Part shown: positions 14,552-22,330 of the stretch, one piece after another | Layout of the letters: each line of letters opens with the position of its first letter | Numbering within the stretch: position 1 is the stretch's first letter | Origin: CAZSXU01 sp964610505 | Lineage (GTDB): Bacteria; Arandabacterota; Arandabacteria; JAGLYR01 | Length of the DNA: 50,740 nt | Reading direction: 5' to 3' | Assembly (NCBI GenBank): GCA_964610505.1 | Contig: CAZSXU010000028.1 | Span: forward strand, 1 to 50,740 | The notes under the pieces: generated by a model | What the model was told of the DNA's origin: nothing | Seen by the model: only the letters and a program-made list of their open reading frames with translations | Database searches by the model: none | Translations under genes and position numbers: made by a program

Positions 14552-15055
14552 GTGAAATCCGGAAGGATCGTCTTGCTTGCACTGCTCATCGGCGCCGGGG
14601 CCTCGGGCGCGTCCGCTCAGCCATCGTGTGAATGCAGCGTCTACGTGATCGTCGAGGGACACCGGATCGATCTCTACCATGATGGGGCGTTGTTCAACTG
14701 CTGTCCCGCGTTCGAAACTCAGTATTCCATGGAGGGCGATCGGATCGTCGTCCGGGAGATCGAGTGGGGTCTGCACCCTTGCCGTTGCCTCTGTTGCATG
14801 AACCTCTCGACGTCCATCGAGAATGTACCCCCCGGGGAGTACACGCTGGATCTCTACACGCTTGAGCTTTTCTACTACACCGACCCGCGGCTCGTCGCCT
14901 CGGTTCCCGTCATCGTGTCCGACGAAGCCCCCAACCCGGTCGCCGGCACCGAGGTCGTGGACTTCCGAAGTTCCGGATGTCTCGAGGAGTGGCCGGACGA
15001 CTCGGGCGGTGATGCCGAGATGAGCTGGAGTATGCTCAAGATCTTCTACCGATGA
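14552..15055 (+). CDS. CC-motif secreted protein, tandem paralogue 1
   Basis: 167 residues. Signal peptide VKSGRIVLLALLIGAGASGASA; the mature part has CECSVYVIVEGHRIDLYHDGALFNCCPAF, then RIVVREIEWGLHPCRCLCCMNLSTSIENVPPGEYTLDLY. It shares NCCP, C-x-C-x-CCM and the VPPGxYT turn with the next two genes at roughly 35-45% identity by eye. A small beta-rich, disulfide-bonded exported domain is likely. It ends MSWSMLKIFYR. Start is GTG 14552 behind AGGGGG. I do not recognise the family. Confidence 0.85.
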   Translation: MKSGRIVLLALLIGAGASGASAQPSCECSVYVIVEGHRIDLYHDGALFNCCPAFETQYSMEGDRIVVREIEWGLHPCRCLCCMNLSTSIENVPPGEYTLDLYTLELFYYTDPRLVASVPVIVSDEAPNPVAGTEVVDFRSSGCLEEWPDDSGGDAEMSWSMLKIFYR

Positions 15056-15134
15056 AGGCAGCGGCACTGCGCCACCTCCCGAGGGGCGAGGTCCCCGAGC
15101 GGTCGAGGCGGTATTCAAGGAAAAGGGCCATCCG

Positions 15135-15623
15135 ATGAGAATGTGGCTCGCCATTGCCGTGTGCGGATTCCTGATCGCGAGCGAGTCCCCTGCGCAGGCC
15201 GAGGGCGCGTGTGTGGACACGCTGTATGCCGCTGCAGAAGGAACCACCATTCGGGTCTACCACGACGGCGCCACCTACAACTGCTGTCCCGTGTTCGGCT
15301 ACGAAGTGGATGTCGTGGCGGACCGCATCGTGATCCGCGAGTTGGAGATCGAGAGCTGGTGCAACTGCATCTGCTGTATGGATCTCGACGTGGTCGTAGA
15401 GGATGTTCCCCCCGGAAGCTTCACGGTCGAGTTTCACTGGTTCGATTACGAGACCGCCGAGTGGCAGGCGTGGGAACTCGACGTGAGCGTGGAAGACCTC
15501 GGTCAGGGAGCGATCGAGCCGGCGCTCGGGGTCTCTCGAAACTCCGAGTGTTACGACCCGACCACCGGCGTTGGGCAACACTCCCCTGAAACTTGGACCA
15601 TGATCAAGATTCGCTACCGGTAG
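15135..15623 (+). CDS. CC-motif secreted protein, tandem paralogue 2
   Basis: 162 residues. Signal peptide MRMWLAIAVCGFLIASESPAQA, then ACVDTLYAAAEGTTIRVYHDGATYNCCPVF, RIVIRELEIESWCNCICCMDLDVVVEDVPPGSFTVEFHWFDYET. Same Cys layout as its neighbours (one early Cys, NCCP, CNCICCM, one late Cys in SECYDP). It ends ETWTMIKIRYR. AAGG precedes the ATG. It lies 79 bases after paralogue 1 with no terminator between, so the three are probably one transcript. Confidence 0.87.
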   Translation: MRMWLAIAVCGFLIASESPAQAEGACVDTLYAAAEGTTIRVYHDGATYNCCPVFGYEVDVVADRIVIRELEIESWCNCICCMDLDVVVEDVPPGSFTVEFHWFDYETAEWQAWELDVSVEDLGQGAIEPALGVSRNSECYDPTTGVGQHSPETWTMIKIRYR

Positions 15624-15687
15624 ATAAACGCCGAATCAGGCTGGGTGTCCTGTCCCTGGACACTCACATGGGGAAAGGGGACTGACG

Positions 15688-16182
15688 ATGAAGACCGTGA
15701 TCGGGCTTGCCGTGCTTGTCGCCACCGCATTCGCTTCCCCCGCGTGGGGTCAGGAAACCTGCAGCGACACTGTTTCCGCGGGCGTCGAGGGAGACCGGAT
15801 TCGAGTGGTTCACACGGGTGCCCTGTACAACTGTTGTCCGACACGATTCGATTACGACGTGTCCGTCCAGGACAACGCCATCCTCGTCGTGGAGAACGAG
15901 ATTCTCGAGAACCCCTGCTTCTGCATCTGCTGCATGGACCTGGAGATGGAGATCGAGGACGCGTCCCCCGGAGAGTACACCCTGCTGTTCGTGTGGTACG
16001 ACTACGATACGCAGACGTGGCGGGATTGGACACTGGAGATTGACATCCCCGACGTAGGCCAGGGAACCGCCGACCCGGCGGTTGCGTTCAGCCATTTCTC
16101 CGATTGCTACGGGTCGATGAGCAGCGTGACCCGGGAGTCGCCGGGAGTCTCTTGGAGCACGATCAAGGAGATGTACCGGTAG
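15688..16182 (+). CDS. CC-motif secreted protein, tandem paralogue 3
   Basis: 164 residues. Signal peptide MKTVIGLAVLVATAFASPAWG, then CSDTVSAGVEGDRIRVVHTGALYNCCPTRF, AILVVENEILENPCFCICCMDLEMEIEDASPGEYTLLFVWYDYDT. It is closest to paralogue 2. The late SDCYGS cysteine is kept and it ends VSWSTIKEMYR. AAGGGGA lies upstream of the ATG. The conserved CICCMD could bind a metal or form stacked disulfides (inference). Convergent with the large exported protein 16305-18221, with a mobile-element remnant between them. Confidence 0.87.
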   Translation: MKTVIGLAVLVATAFASPAWGQETCSDTVSAGVEGDRIRVVHTGALYNCCPTRFDYDVSVQDNAILVVENEILENPCFCICCMDLEMEIEDASPGEYTLLFVWYDYDTQTWRDWTLEIDIPDVGQGTADPAVAFSHFSDCYGSMSSVTRESPGVSWSTIKEMYR

Positions 16183-16209
16183 AGGGCAACGCGGGTGGAG
16201 GGAAACACA

Positions 16210-16307
16210 GGCTAGCATTATGCACAGGTTTTGCCGTCTGGTGCTGCAACGCAGTCCAGGTGCATCCTGAGACTCTCGGAGTATGGATTCATGAATAATC
16301 CAGGCTA
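16210..16307. mobile_element. truncated copy of the 180-bp TAGCCTGG element
   Basis: 16242-16307 aligns with 1684-1748 (CTGCAACGCAGTCCAGG... through the terminal repeat) at over 80%. The left end is degenerate (GCTAGCATTATGCAC). The right-end TAG is the stop codon of the minus gene 16305-18221, the same arrangement as at 1746. Confidence 0.7.
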
Positions 16308-18221
16308 GCGGATGACCATGAACTTGCCGACGAAGTTCTCGCCGGTCCCTTCATCCGTGACCGCGAAGAGATAGAGTCCCGAAGCCACGGGTTGATCGTT
16401 CCGAGAAATGAGGTCCCAGGCGCACATCCCGCCCGAGAGCACCTGTTGCTGCCCTTCGCCCGGGCGGAGGGCCATCACGTTCTCACCGATGTAGGTCGAG
16501 CCGTCGAAGTCCATTTCATCCACGAGATCGCCGCTCAGCGAGAAGATCCGGATGGTGGCCCTTTCGGGTAGGTTGGCGAACCACAGGAGACTCTCCCGCT
16601 GGCGGGAACCGTCCCAGACGGCGTCCCCGTGATACGGGTTGGGAAAGACCCTGACGTCGAGCCCGCGACCCGATGGCTCCGGCCCCGGAATGGCCATCAG
16701 CCGATTCTGCGGAATCCCGCTCTCCAGGCTCGGAACACCCACGTATCCCTGATCGAACGAGGTGACCGCCACCCAGTACTTGAATCCATCCTTCAGATTT
16801 TCCAGGGTGTGGACGTAGGGATACGAAATCCCGTCCACCTCGAGCGGCTCGTCCGCAAGGACGACTCCGAACCCGGTGTTGTATCCGCTCTCCGTATCCA
16901 CCCGGTCGACCTCCATCACGCGCGCGAAGTCTTCGGCCAGGGCACCCTGCTTCCGGGTGACGTACACACGGTACCCCTCGAAATCCTCGCGTCCATCGAA
17001 CGGGTCCACCGTAGACTCCGGGACACGGTCCCACCAGAGGTTGAGACTGTGTTTTGCCGGCCGGACAACCAGGCGCGGCGAGGGCGGAGGGGACGGCAGG
17101 ATGTAGTCGTGGTCGTACGCCAGCTGGGCCCACTTGGCGTTCTCCCGGATGTCACCGTGGCTGGTTCCTCCGGCAAACGCGAAGTCCACCTGAACACTCT
17201 CTCCCGGACGCAGGTTCCGATAGGGGCCGACCGAGAGCATCATGACGGGCGAATGAATCCCGACAAGCATCGTCTCCGCATCATCCACATCCCCGTTGCT
17301 CATGTGCAGGTACTTCTCCACGTCCTCGTCCAGGAGCGTATTGCCCGGACCATTCCAGGCCCAACAGTTGTAGATCACACGCGCGGAGTCGGGTTCGGGC
17401 TTGGCGCCCAGGTACTTCACGCCCGCCCAGTACGGAGCCGAACCGCCCCCGAAACTGGTATGATGTTCGAGTCCCAGATGCAGGTCCTCGTCGTAGTGGA
17501 TCTTGTTGTGGTAGAACCAGCCGCTCGCGGGCCATGTCTCGAATCCGCCCTTGTAACCTGAGACCATCTGGGCGTACATCCCCAGGTACAGGTCGATGAG
17601 AGAGAAGTCCCCGACGTTCTCGATCTCCCAGCTGACAATGACGAACGCGTCCGCCAGGACAGAGCTCCACAGGTAGGTTCGCTGGGTCACCCGGATGCCC
17701 ATTGGGGTATGCGGCTCGCCGGTCATTCGTGGGATGGGTTCGAGGTCATCGAAGGTGCAGATGAAATCCTGTTCGGAAACGGCATCCGGGGAGTAGGTCG
17801 GTTTGTTGATGAGGTTGGAGCGCTCGAGGATCGACCGGGTGCGGGGTGTGAACTCCGTGGCGATGGTGCCGCCCGTTCTCCAATATCCGTCCACCGCGCC
17901 CGTCGTCACCAGCGTATCCAGGACCGTGGTCCCGCTCGTGTCCATGGAACTGAAATCAATGGCGCCCACCCAGAGCCCGGCATGGATGAGATGGTCCACC
18001 TGCGAGCCGAGCGGGTACTCCATGGACGGGTCCCGTGTCAGGAGGTCGTTTCCCAAGAACCCGTAGTTCGTCACGTTCAGTCCGACCAGATTGCCGGTGG
18101 TCTGCCGGTCCACGTGCGCGATCGAATCCGGTTGAGAAATCTTCTGGGCGGCGGCCGATCCGATCACGAGAAACAGCGCCGACAGAGCCACGGCAAACAG
18201 CAGACGCGTTTTCTTGAACAT
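16305..18221 (-). CDS. large exported protein with C-terminal FlgD-like/type-IX-like domain
   Basis: 638 residues. Signal peptide MFKKTRLLFAVALSALFLVIGSAAA. The body begins with QTTGNLVGLNVTNYGFLGNDL and AGLWVGAIDF, a pattern I associate with exported FCB-group proteins of unknown function. A fibronectin-III-like stretch lies around residues 385-500 (RLVVRPAKHSLNLWWDRVPES...YRVYVTRKQG). The C-terminus (VFPNPYHGDAVWDG...RIFSLSGDLVDEM...ASGLYLFAVTDEGTGENFVGKFMVIR) is a FlgD Ig-like/type IX sorting-like domain. Likely cell-surface or secreted. The TAG stop lies inside a mobile-element end. Confidence 0.85.
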   Translation of the reverse strand: MFKKTRLLFAVALSALFLVIGSAAAQKISQPDSIAHVDRQTTGNLVGLNVTNYGFLGNDLLTRDPSMEYPLGSQVDHLIHAGLWVGAIDFSSMDTSGTTVLDTLVTTGAVDGYWRTGGTIATEFTPRTRSILERSNLINKPTYSPDAVSEQDFICTFDDLEPIPRMTGEPHTPMGIRVTQRTYLWSSVLADAFVIVSWEIENVGDFSLIDLYLGMYAQMVSGYKGGFETWPASGWFYHNKIHYDEDLHLGLEHHTSFGGGSAPYWAGVKYLGAKPEPDSARVIYNCWAWNGPGNTLLDEDVEKYLHMSNGDVDDAETMLVGIHSPVMMLSVGPYRNLRPGESVQVDFAFAGGTSHGDIRENAKWAQLAYDHDYILPSPPPSPRLVVRPAKHSLNLWWDRVPESTVDPFDGREDFEGYRVYVTRKQGALAEDFARVMEVDRVDTESGYNTGFGVVLADEPLEVDGISYPYVHTLENLKDGFKYWVAVTSFDQGYVGVPSLESGIPQNRLMAIPGPEPSGRGLDVRVFPNPYHGDAVWDGSRQRESLLWFANLPERATIRIFSLSGDLVDEMDFDGSTYIGENVMALRPGEGQQQVLSGGMCAWDLISRNDQPVASGLYLFAVTDEGTGENFVGKFMVIR

Positions 18222-18295
18222 AACTCCCCCGCTGAGTGTCCTGGCATCTTACCCCACGAGGAGATCTCCGTCCAGCGCCGTTTTGCGGCCGGACA

Positions 18296-18331
18296 AGCAG
18301 AGGGGGCGACCTGCCGGCCGTCCCCTCTGCT
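18296..18331. terminator. hairpin terminator downstream of the C25 peptidase gene
   Basis: AGCAGAGGGG (18296-18305) pairs with CCCCTCTGCT (18322-18331) around a 16-base loop. It lies between the C25 stop (18360) and the next minus-strand start (18221), so it probably ends the C25 transcript. Confidence 0.55.
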
Positions 18332-18359
18332 CTTTCCCCCAACTCAGAACTTAGAACTG

Positions 18360-21300
18360 TCATTTGAGCAGGATCATCTTCCGTGTCTGCTCCCGCTCGC
18401 CGGAGCTCAAGCGATAGAAGTACACGCCGCTTGAGACCGGGTGGCCCCCGCTGTCTTTGCCGTCCCAGTACACCCGGTGTTCACCGGCGCCGAGATCCTG
18501 CTCGACCAGCGTGCGGACCCGCCGCCCCCTCGTGTCATACACATCGAGGCGCGTGCAGATCGGATCCACGGAATCGAGCGAGAACACAATCTCCGTCTCC
18601 GGGTTGAATGGGTTGGGCCGGTTCTGCTTCAGCGCGAACCCGGCGTGGGCCCCGACGCGCGCGTCCTCCTCGACGGCGGTGAGATCCTCCCTGAGGCCAT
18701 AGAGCATAAAATCGTCCATGGCCGCCTCAACCAGCGATCCGCCGCCCTCGTCCGCAGCCGTGAACCGGAACCGGACCTGGGTGGTGAGATCTATGAAGTC
18801 CTCCAATCGGAACGACATCTTCTGCCAGGAATTGGCGCTCTCCTGCGTGTGTTCGAGATACTCCCACGTGTCTCCGTCGTCGTCGGAAACCTCCACCGTC
18901 CACCAGTCCTCGCCGGGATTGGACCCGAAGTCATTTGTGTACCAGCGCCAGTATTCGACCGTGGCCGAGATCTGCTCCGAGAGGTCGAACCGTGCGGACG
19001 TCAGCACCGTGATTCCGCCGTCGACGTCGTAGGCGCTGGCGGCCGCTCCGGCTAGCGGTCCCGTGACCATGCACTGGACTCCGGGTGCGGGCGTGTGGTC
19101 ATCCTCGGGCTGACACGGTTCGCCGTTGTAGGTCGTCCCCTCCGGGTCCGCCTGCTCCCACGCACCCGTGCTCGCCGTGCTGTTGATGGTCCAGGTCAGC
19201 GTGCCCTCGAAATCCTCGACGAAAGGCGCGATCGGCAGCGGAACCTCCAGAGACCTCGAGTAGCCAAAGTCGCCCGTCAGGTCGAAATGGAGCTGGATGG
19301 TGGACATCTCGGGACACAGAGGGTCCACGGTCACATTGAAACCGACCACGTCCGCTTCGCCGTTTTCCGGCACGGAAGCAACGGCCCCGGTGTCGTCGTT
19401 GATGGTGAGCAGGTCCGAAGAGGACCACACCACGCCGGTGACGTTTCGAGCGTCGTCGTGCCCGGTATTGCCGACCCGGAGGATCAGATCCATCGTTTCA
19501 CCGGGCTCGGCCATTCCGTCTCCGTCGCCGCCGGCGGCGTCGTCCACCAGGCACGAGATCCAATCGACAACGGGCGCTTCCACCGTGACGTCGAACCCGT
19601 GAACGAAGGTGGTCTCGTCGCAGGTGACGGTGAGGGTGAACTCGATTTCCGTCTGGTCCGGCGTGCCCGCAGTCACCGAGAAATCGAAGGAATCGTCACA
19701 GGGTTTGATCTCGGCCGGGGTGATCGTGCCCCAGGTCTCGGTGTCGTCGGTGATGACGAGGGCGCGAGTCTCCGCCAGAACACCGACGGTGTTGGTGGCG
19801 GGATCGCTCCCCAGGTTTCTGAGATAGGTCACCAGCTCCACCGTTTCCCCCGCGTCCACTTCGCCGTCGCCGTCTCCGCCGCCGTCCATCACCACGTTGT
19901 GATCGTGAACGAGGTAGGGTCCGGCGACGGACATCACCGGGACGTCGACCGCGTACGGAATCTTGTTCTGGCACGTCACCACCACCCCGACCACCCCCGT
20001 GCTTCCCTGGCCGGCAATGGGAATCACCGCCGTTCCGCTTTCACCGATGAGACCCCCGCCCAACAGCACCCCGTCCTTGCTGAACCCCACGTAGCTCTTG
20101 GGCTCTGCCGAAACGACGACCTCGGTGTCCGTCGGTAGGATGTTCATCGGCAGGACAACGTTGTTCGAATCCGGCACGCCGAAATAAACCATGAGACTCG
20201 GTTCGCCCATCAGGTTGTAGATTTCCCAGTAGTAGTCCGTGTAGCCGCTGCCCGATTCCTGCACCCCGAGATTCCCACAGAAGACGTGGGCATCCTGGCA
20301 CACGTACCATTGGCCGATCCCTTCGCCATGATCGTGGAACATCCCGTCGTACGCGCCCATTCCCGTCTCTTCATAGGTGGCTCCCGAGCCGACGACCGGC
20401 CCGTACCCCACGCCCCAGTAGTAATCCTCATCCCAGAGAGTATTGTTGGCGCCCCCGATGTAGCCGATGGCGCCTCTGTCCGCGACTCTGAGCCAGTGCT
20501 CGGCGAAACAGGTGGTCACCTGCATGCTGGCCGTGAGACAACAGTTTCCCACCGCCAGGCAATACTCATGATTGTTCCCGAGGTTGCTCACGTTACTCAT
20601 GGTGAAAGTGGGATCGCTCCACGACGTCTGGCTTCCGTGGGCCGTATAGTTCACGTAGGCGCACCCTTCGCTCACGTCCTGGATGATCTGGGCGTCCGAC
20701 GAGCCCGACGCCGGGTAGAGATACGTGTGGCTCAGGATTCCGTGGGCCGCGTTGAAGTAGTGGTTCGTCCCATAGTTGATTTGCCCGTTTCCGTGCGTGG
20801 ATGCGTAGTAGCTGTCCACGCCGGCGATGAGCACCACCTCGCCGAGATACGACGGATCGGGCATCTGGTACATCTCGTATTCCAGGGTCTTGTCGATCTG
20901 AGGTTGGAGATCGGCCGTCGAACTGGCCGAGAACCGCCCATAGTACATGTCGGGAACATCGTCGCCCGTCACGTCGCAGTATGGAAGGTCGCTGTACCCC
21001 GAAAGGGTGAATGCCGGGATCTCGTCCGTATCACCGACGAAGAGCACGAACGTGGGCGCGGGATTCGACGGCGTGCCGTTGTTGTAGAGATCGTGCAGGT
21101 AGGCCTGGATCGAAGTCGTCGTGCTTCCCACTTGCGGGTCGTCGGTGTAGGCCTCAATGACGTTGAAGCCCTGCTCGACCTTCCACTCGACAAACGGCTG
21201 GAGCTGAGCCTCGAACATCGGGTCGGAAACAATCACGTACGTCACGGGGCCGTCCAGATGATCCGGGTAACTGTCGTGCAATCCCCGGTATCCCTCGATC

Positions 21301-21986
21301 CGCCGGTACAGCACCTCGAAGAACGGGCTGTACGTCGAGGCCTTCAGGTCGAATTCCGATTCGTAGTCGGCGCCAGCGAAACGCACCTCGATCTCGATGT
21401 TCTCGAGAACCGTCAGGGTGCCGGCAACCGGATTGTAGCGGACGGGAGCAACCTCCAGGCGGCCGATGCGAACGCCGCGAAGCCGCCCCGTGTCCACCGC
21501 CCGTACCGGGTCCCGGCCGTACTCCCGATCGGTGTGATAGGTCGTCCAATCGCAGTGGAACGGAAGCGTCTCGAAGTCCTGATTCTTGAATACACTGGGC
21601 TGCGCCGGCATGAGCGGATGCCGAACGCCTGCGCCTGCAAGGGTGATTTCCCGAGTCTCGAAACTCACGACTTCGGCGGACACCGCGGCTCCGTAGGGAA
21701 TCTCGAACAACCGATTGATCATGGGCAGCGCCGGCTTCCCCACATCGTCGGACGAATGGAAGCCCGGCAGCAGGAGCCGGGTGAAGGTACCCTCCCGGGT
21801 GACAACGTCGAAGGCGGCCAGTTCTCCGACCGTGACTCTGAAAGTCATTCGGTCGTCGGTTCGGCCGATCCGCTCGATGCCCGCCCGATGCTCGGAAACG
21901 GGGATCGGAATCACCCGACCCCAGGCCGTTCCTGCAAGGGCGAGGACAAGTGCCGGAACCCAGAAGCTGCTTGCGCGACATCGCAT
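18360..21986 (-). CDS. C25 family (gingipain-like) cysteine peptidase with sorting domain
   Basis: 1208 residues. Signal peptide MRCRASSFWVPALVLALAGTAWG (ATG 21986, AAAGGA upstream; a 28-residue longer frame is rejected). Residues about 25-225 resemble the C25 propeptide. The catalytic domain has YVIVSDPMFEAQLQPFVEWK, FVLFVGDTDEIPAF, DMYYGRFSAS, the His motif YTAHGSQTSW (about H450) and the Cys motif GNCCLTAS (about C482/483). Three Ig/CARDB-like repeats (each with GDGDG or related Asp-rich loops and a GETVEL/GETMDL turn) follow, then a jelly-roll-like segment and a FlgD-like C-terminal domain (NRPNPFNPETEI, SGVYFYRLSSG, RKMILLK). Secreted endopeptidase. Confidence 0.92.
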   Translation of the reverse strand: MRCRASSFWVPALVLALAGTAWGRVIPIPVSEHRAGIERIGRTDDRMTFRVTVGELAAFDVVTREGTFTRLLLPGFHSSDDVGKPALPMINRLFEIPYGAAVSAEVVSFETREITLAGAGVRHPLMPAQPSVFKNQDFETLPFHCDWTTYHTDREYGRDPVRAVDTGRLRGVRIGRLEVAPVRYNPVAGTLTVLENIEIEVRFAGADYESEFDLKASTYSPFFEVLYRRIEGYRGLHDSYPDHLDGPVTYVIVSDPMFEAQLQPFVEWKVEQGFNVIEAYTDDPQVGSTTTSIQAYLHDLYNNGTPSNPAPTFVLFVGDTDEIPAFTLSGYSDLPYCDVTGDDVPDMYYGRFSASSTADLQPQIDKTLEYEMYQMPDPSYLGEVVLIAGVDSYYASTHGNGQINYGTNHYFNAAHGILSHTYLYPASGSSDAQIIQDVSEGCAYVNYTAHGSQTSWSDPTFTMSNVSNLGNNHEYCLAVGNCCLTASMQVTTCFAEHWLRVADRGAIGYIGGANNTLWDEDYYWGVGYGPVVGSGATYEETGMGAYDGMFHDHGEGIGQWYVCQDAHVFCGNLGVQESGSGYTDYYWEIYNLMGEPSLMVYFGVPDSNNVVLPMNILPTDTEVVVSAEPKSYVGFSKDGVLLGGGLIGESGTAVIPIAGQGSTGVVGVVVTCQNKIPYAVDVPVMSVAGPYLVHDHNVVMDGGGDGDGEVDAGETVELVTYLRNLGSDPATNTVGVLAETRALVITDDTETWGTITPAEIKPCDDSFDFSVTAGTPDQTEIEFTLTVTCDETTFVHGFDVTVEAPVVDWISCLVDDAAGGDGDGMAEPGETMDLILRVGNTGHDDARNVTGVVWSSSDLLTINDDTGAVASVPENGEADVVGFNVTVDPLCPEMSTIQLHFDLTGDFGYSRSLEVPLPIAPFVEDFEGTLTWTINSTASTGAWEQADPEGTTYNGEPCQPEDDHTPAPGVQCMVTGPLAGAAASAYDVDGGITVLTSARFDLSEQISATVEYWRWYTNDFGSNPGEDWWTVEVSDDDGDTWEYLEHTQESANSWQKMSFRLEDFIDLTTQVRFRFTAADEGGGSLVEAAMDDFMLYGLREDLTAVEEDARVGAHAGFALKQNRPNPFNPETEIVFSLDSVDPICTRLDVYDTRGRRVRTLVEQDLGAGEHRVYWDGKDSGGHPVSSGVYFYRLSSGEREQTRKMILLK

Positions 21987-22037
21987 GACGCGTCCTTTCT
22001 GAGGGAATCTGCATATCCGAATACGGGCCGGTACAAC

Positions 22038-22105
22038 GGGGCTGTTGACGAAGGCATCCTCGCGGTCCAAGGATATCCGGAGCGAGAGGGTCTTTCAACA
22101 GCCCC
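22038..22105. repeat. 11-bp inverted repeat GGGGCTGTTGA, 46 bp apart
   Basis: GGGGCTGTTGA (22038-22048) and TCAACAGCCCC (22095-22105) bound a 68-bp segment without coding potential. Ends of this type occur on several insertion-sequence families, so a MITE remnant is possible; a long hairpin leader is an alternative. Confidence 0.45.
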
Positions 22106-22240
22106 ATGCACATTATTGATTATATCAAATACGCGTCTCCGGGTAAAGCGGCATTGACTTCTAGCGCGCTCTCCGCCTTCCGTGCCAGAGGGGAGAATGC
22201 TCCCCTGTCACACTCCAGAGACGACACCGTCCGAAAGCGT

Positions 22241-22278
22241 CCAGAGGGTGTCGGCCGATCTGCGCCGACACCCTCTGG
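22241..22278. terminator. 15-bp hairpin terminator of the Tricorn-like gene
   Basis: CCAGAGGGTGTCGGC (22241-22255) and its exact inverse (22264-22278), 8-base loop. It lies 53 bases after the stop of the minus-strand gene 22331-25645. The text at 22287-22311 just beyond it belongs to the dispersed CTGTGAAATCTGTGG repeat family. Confidence 0.7.
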
Positions 22279-22330
22279 GGATTTCCTTACATCTGTGAAA
22301 TCTGTGGTTCCGCTCTTGCCTCTGTAGCCC

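Noticed and set aside
20286..22157. Long plus-strand ORF (623 codons) opposite the C25 peptidase
   Set aside because: Antisense shadow in GC-rich DNA; its composition (Arg/His/Val-rich) lacks motifs, while the minus strand encodes a complete peptidase.
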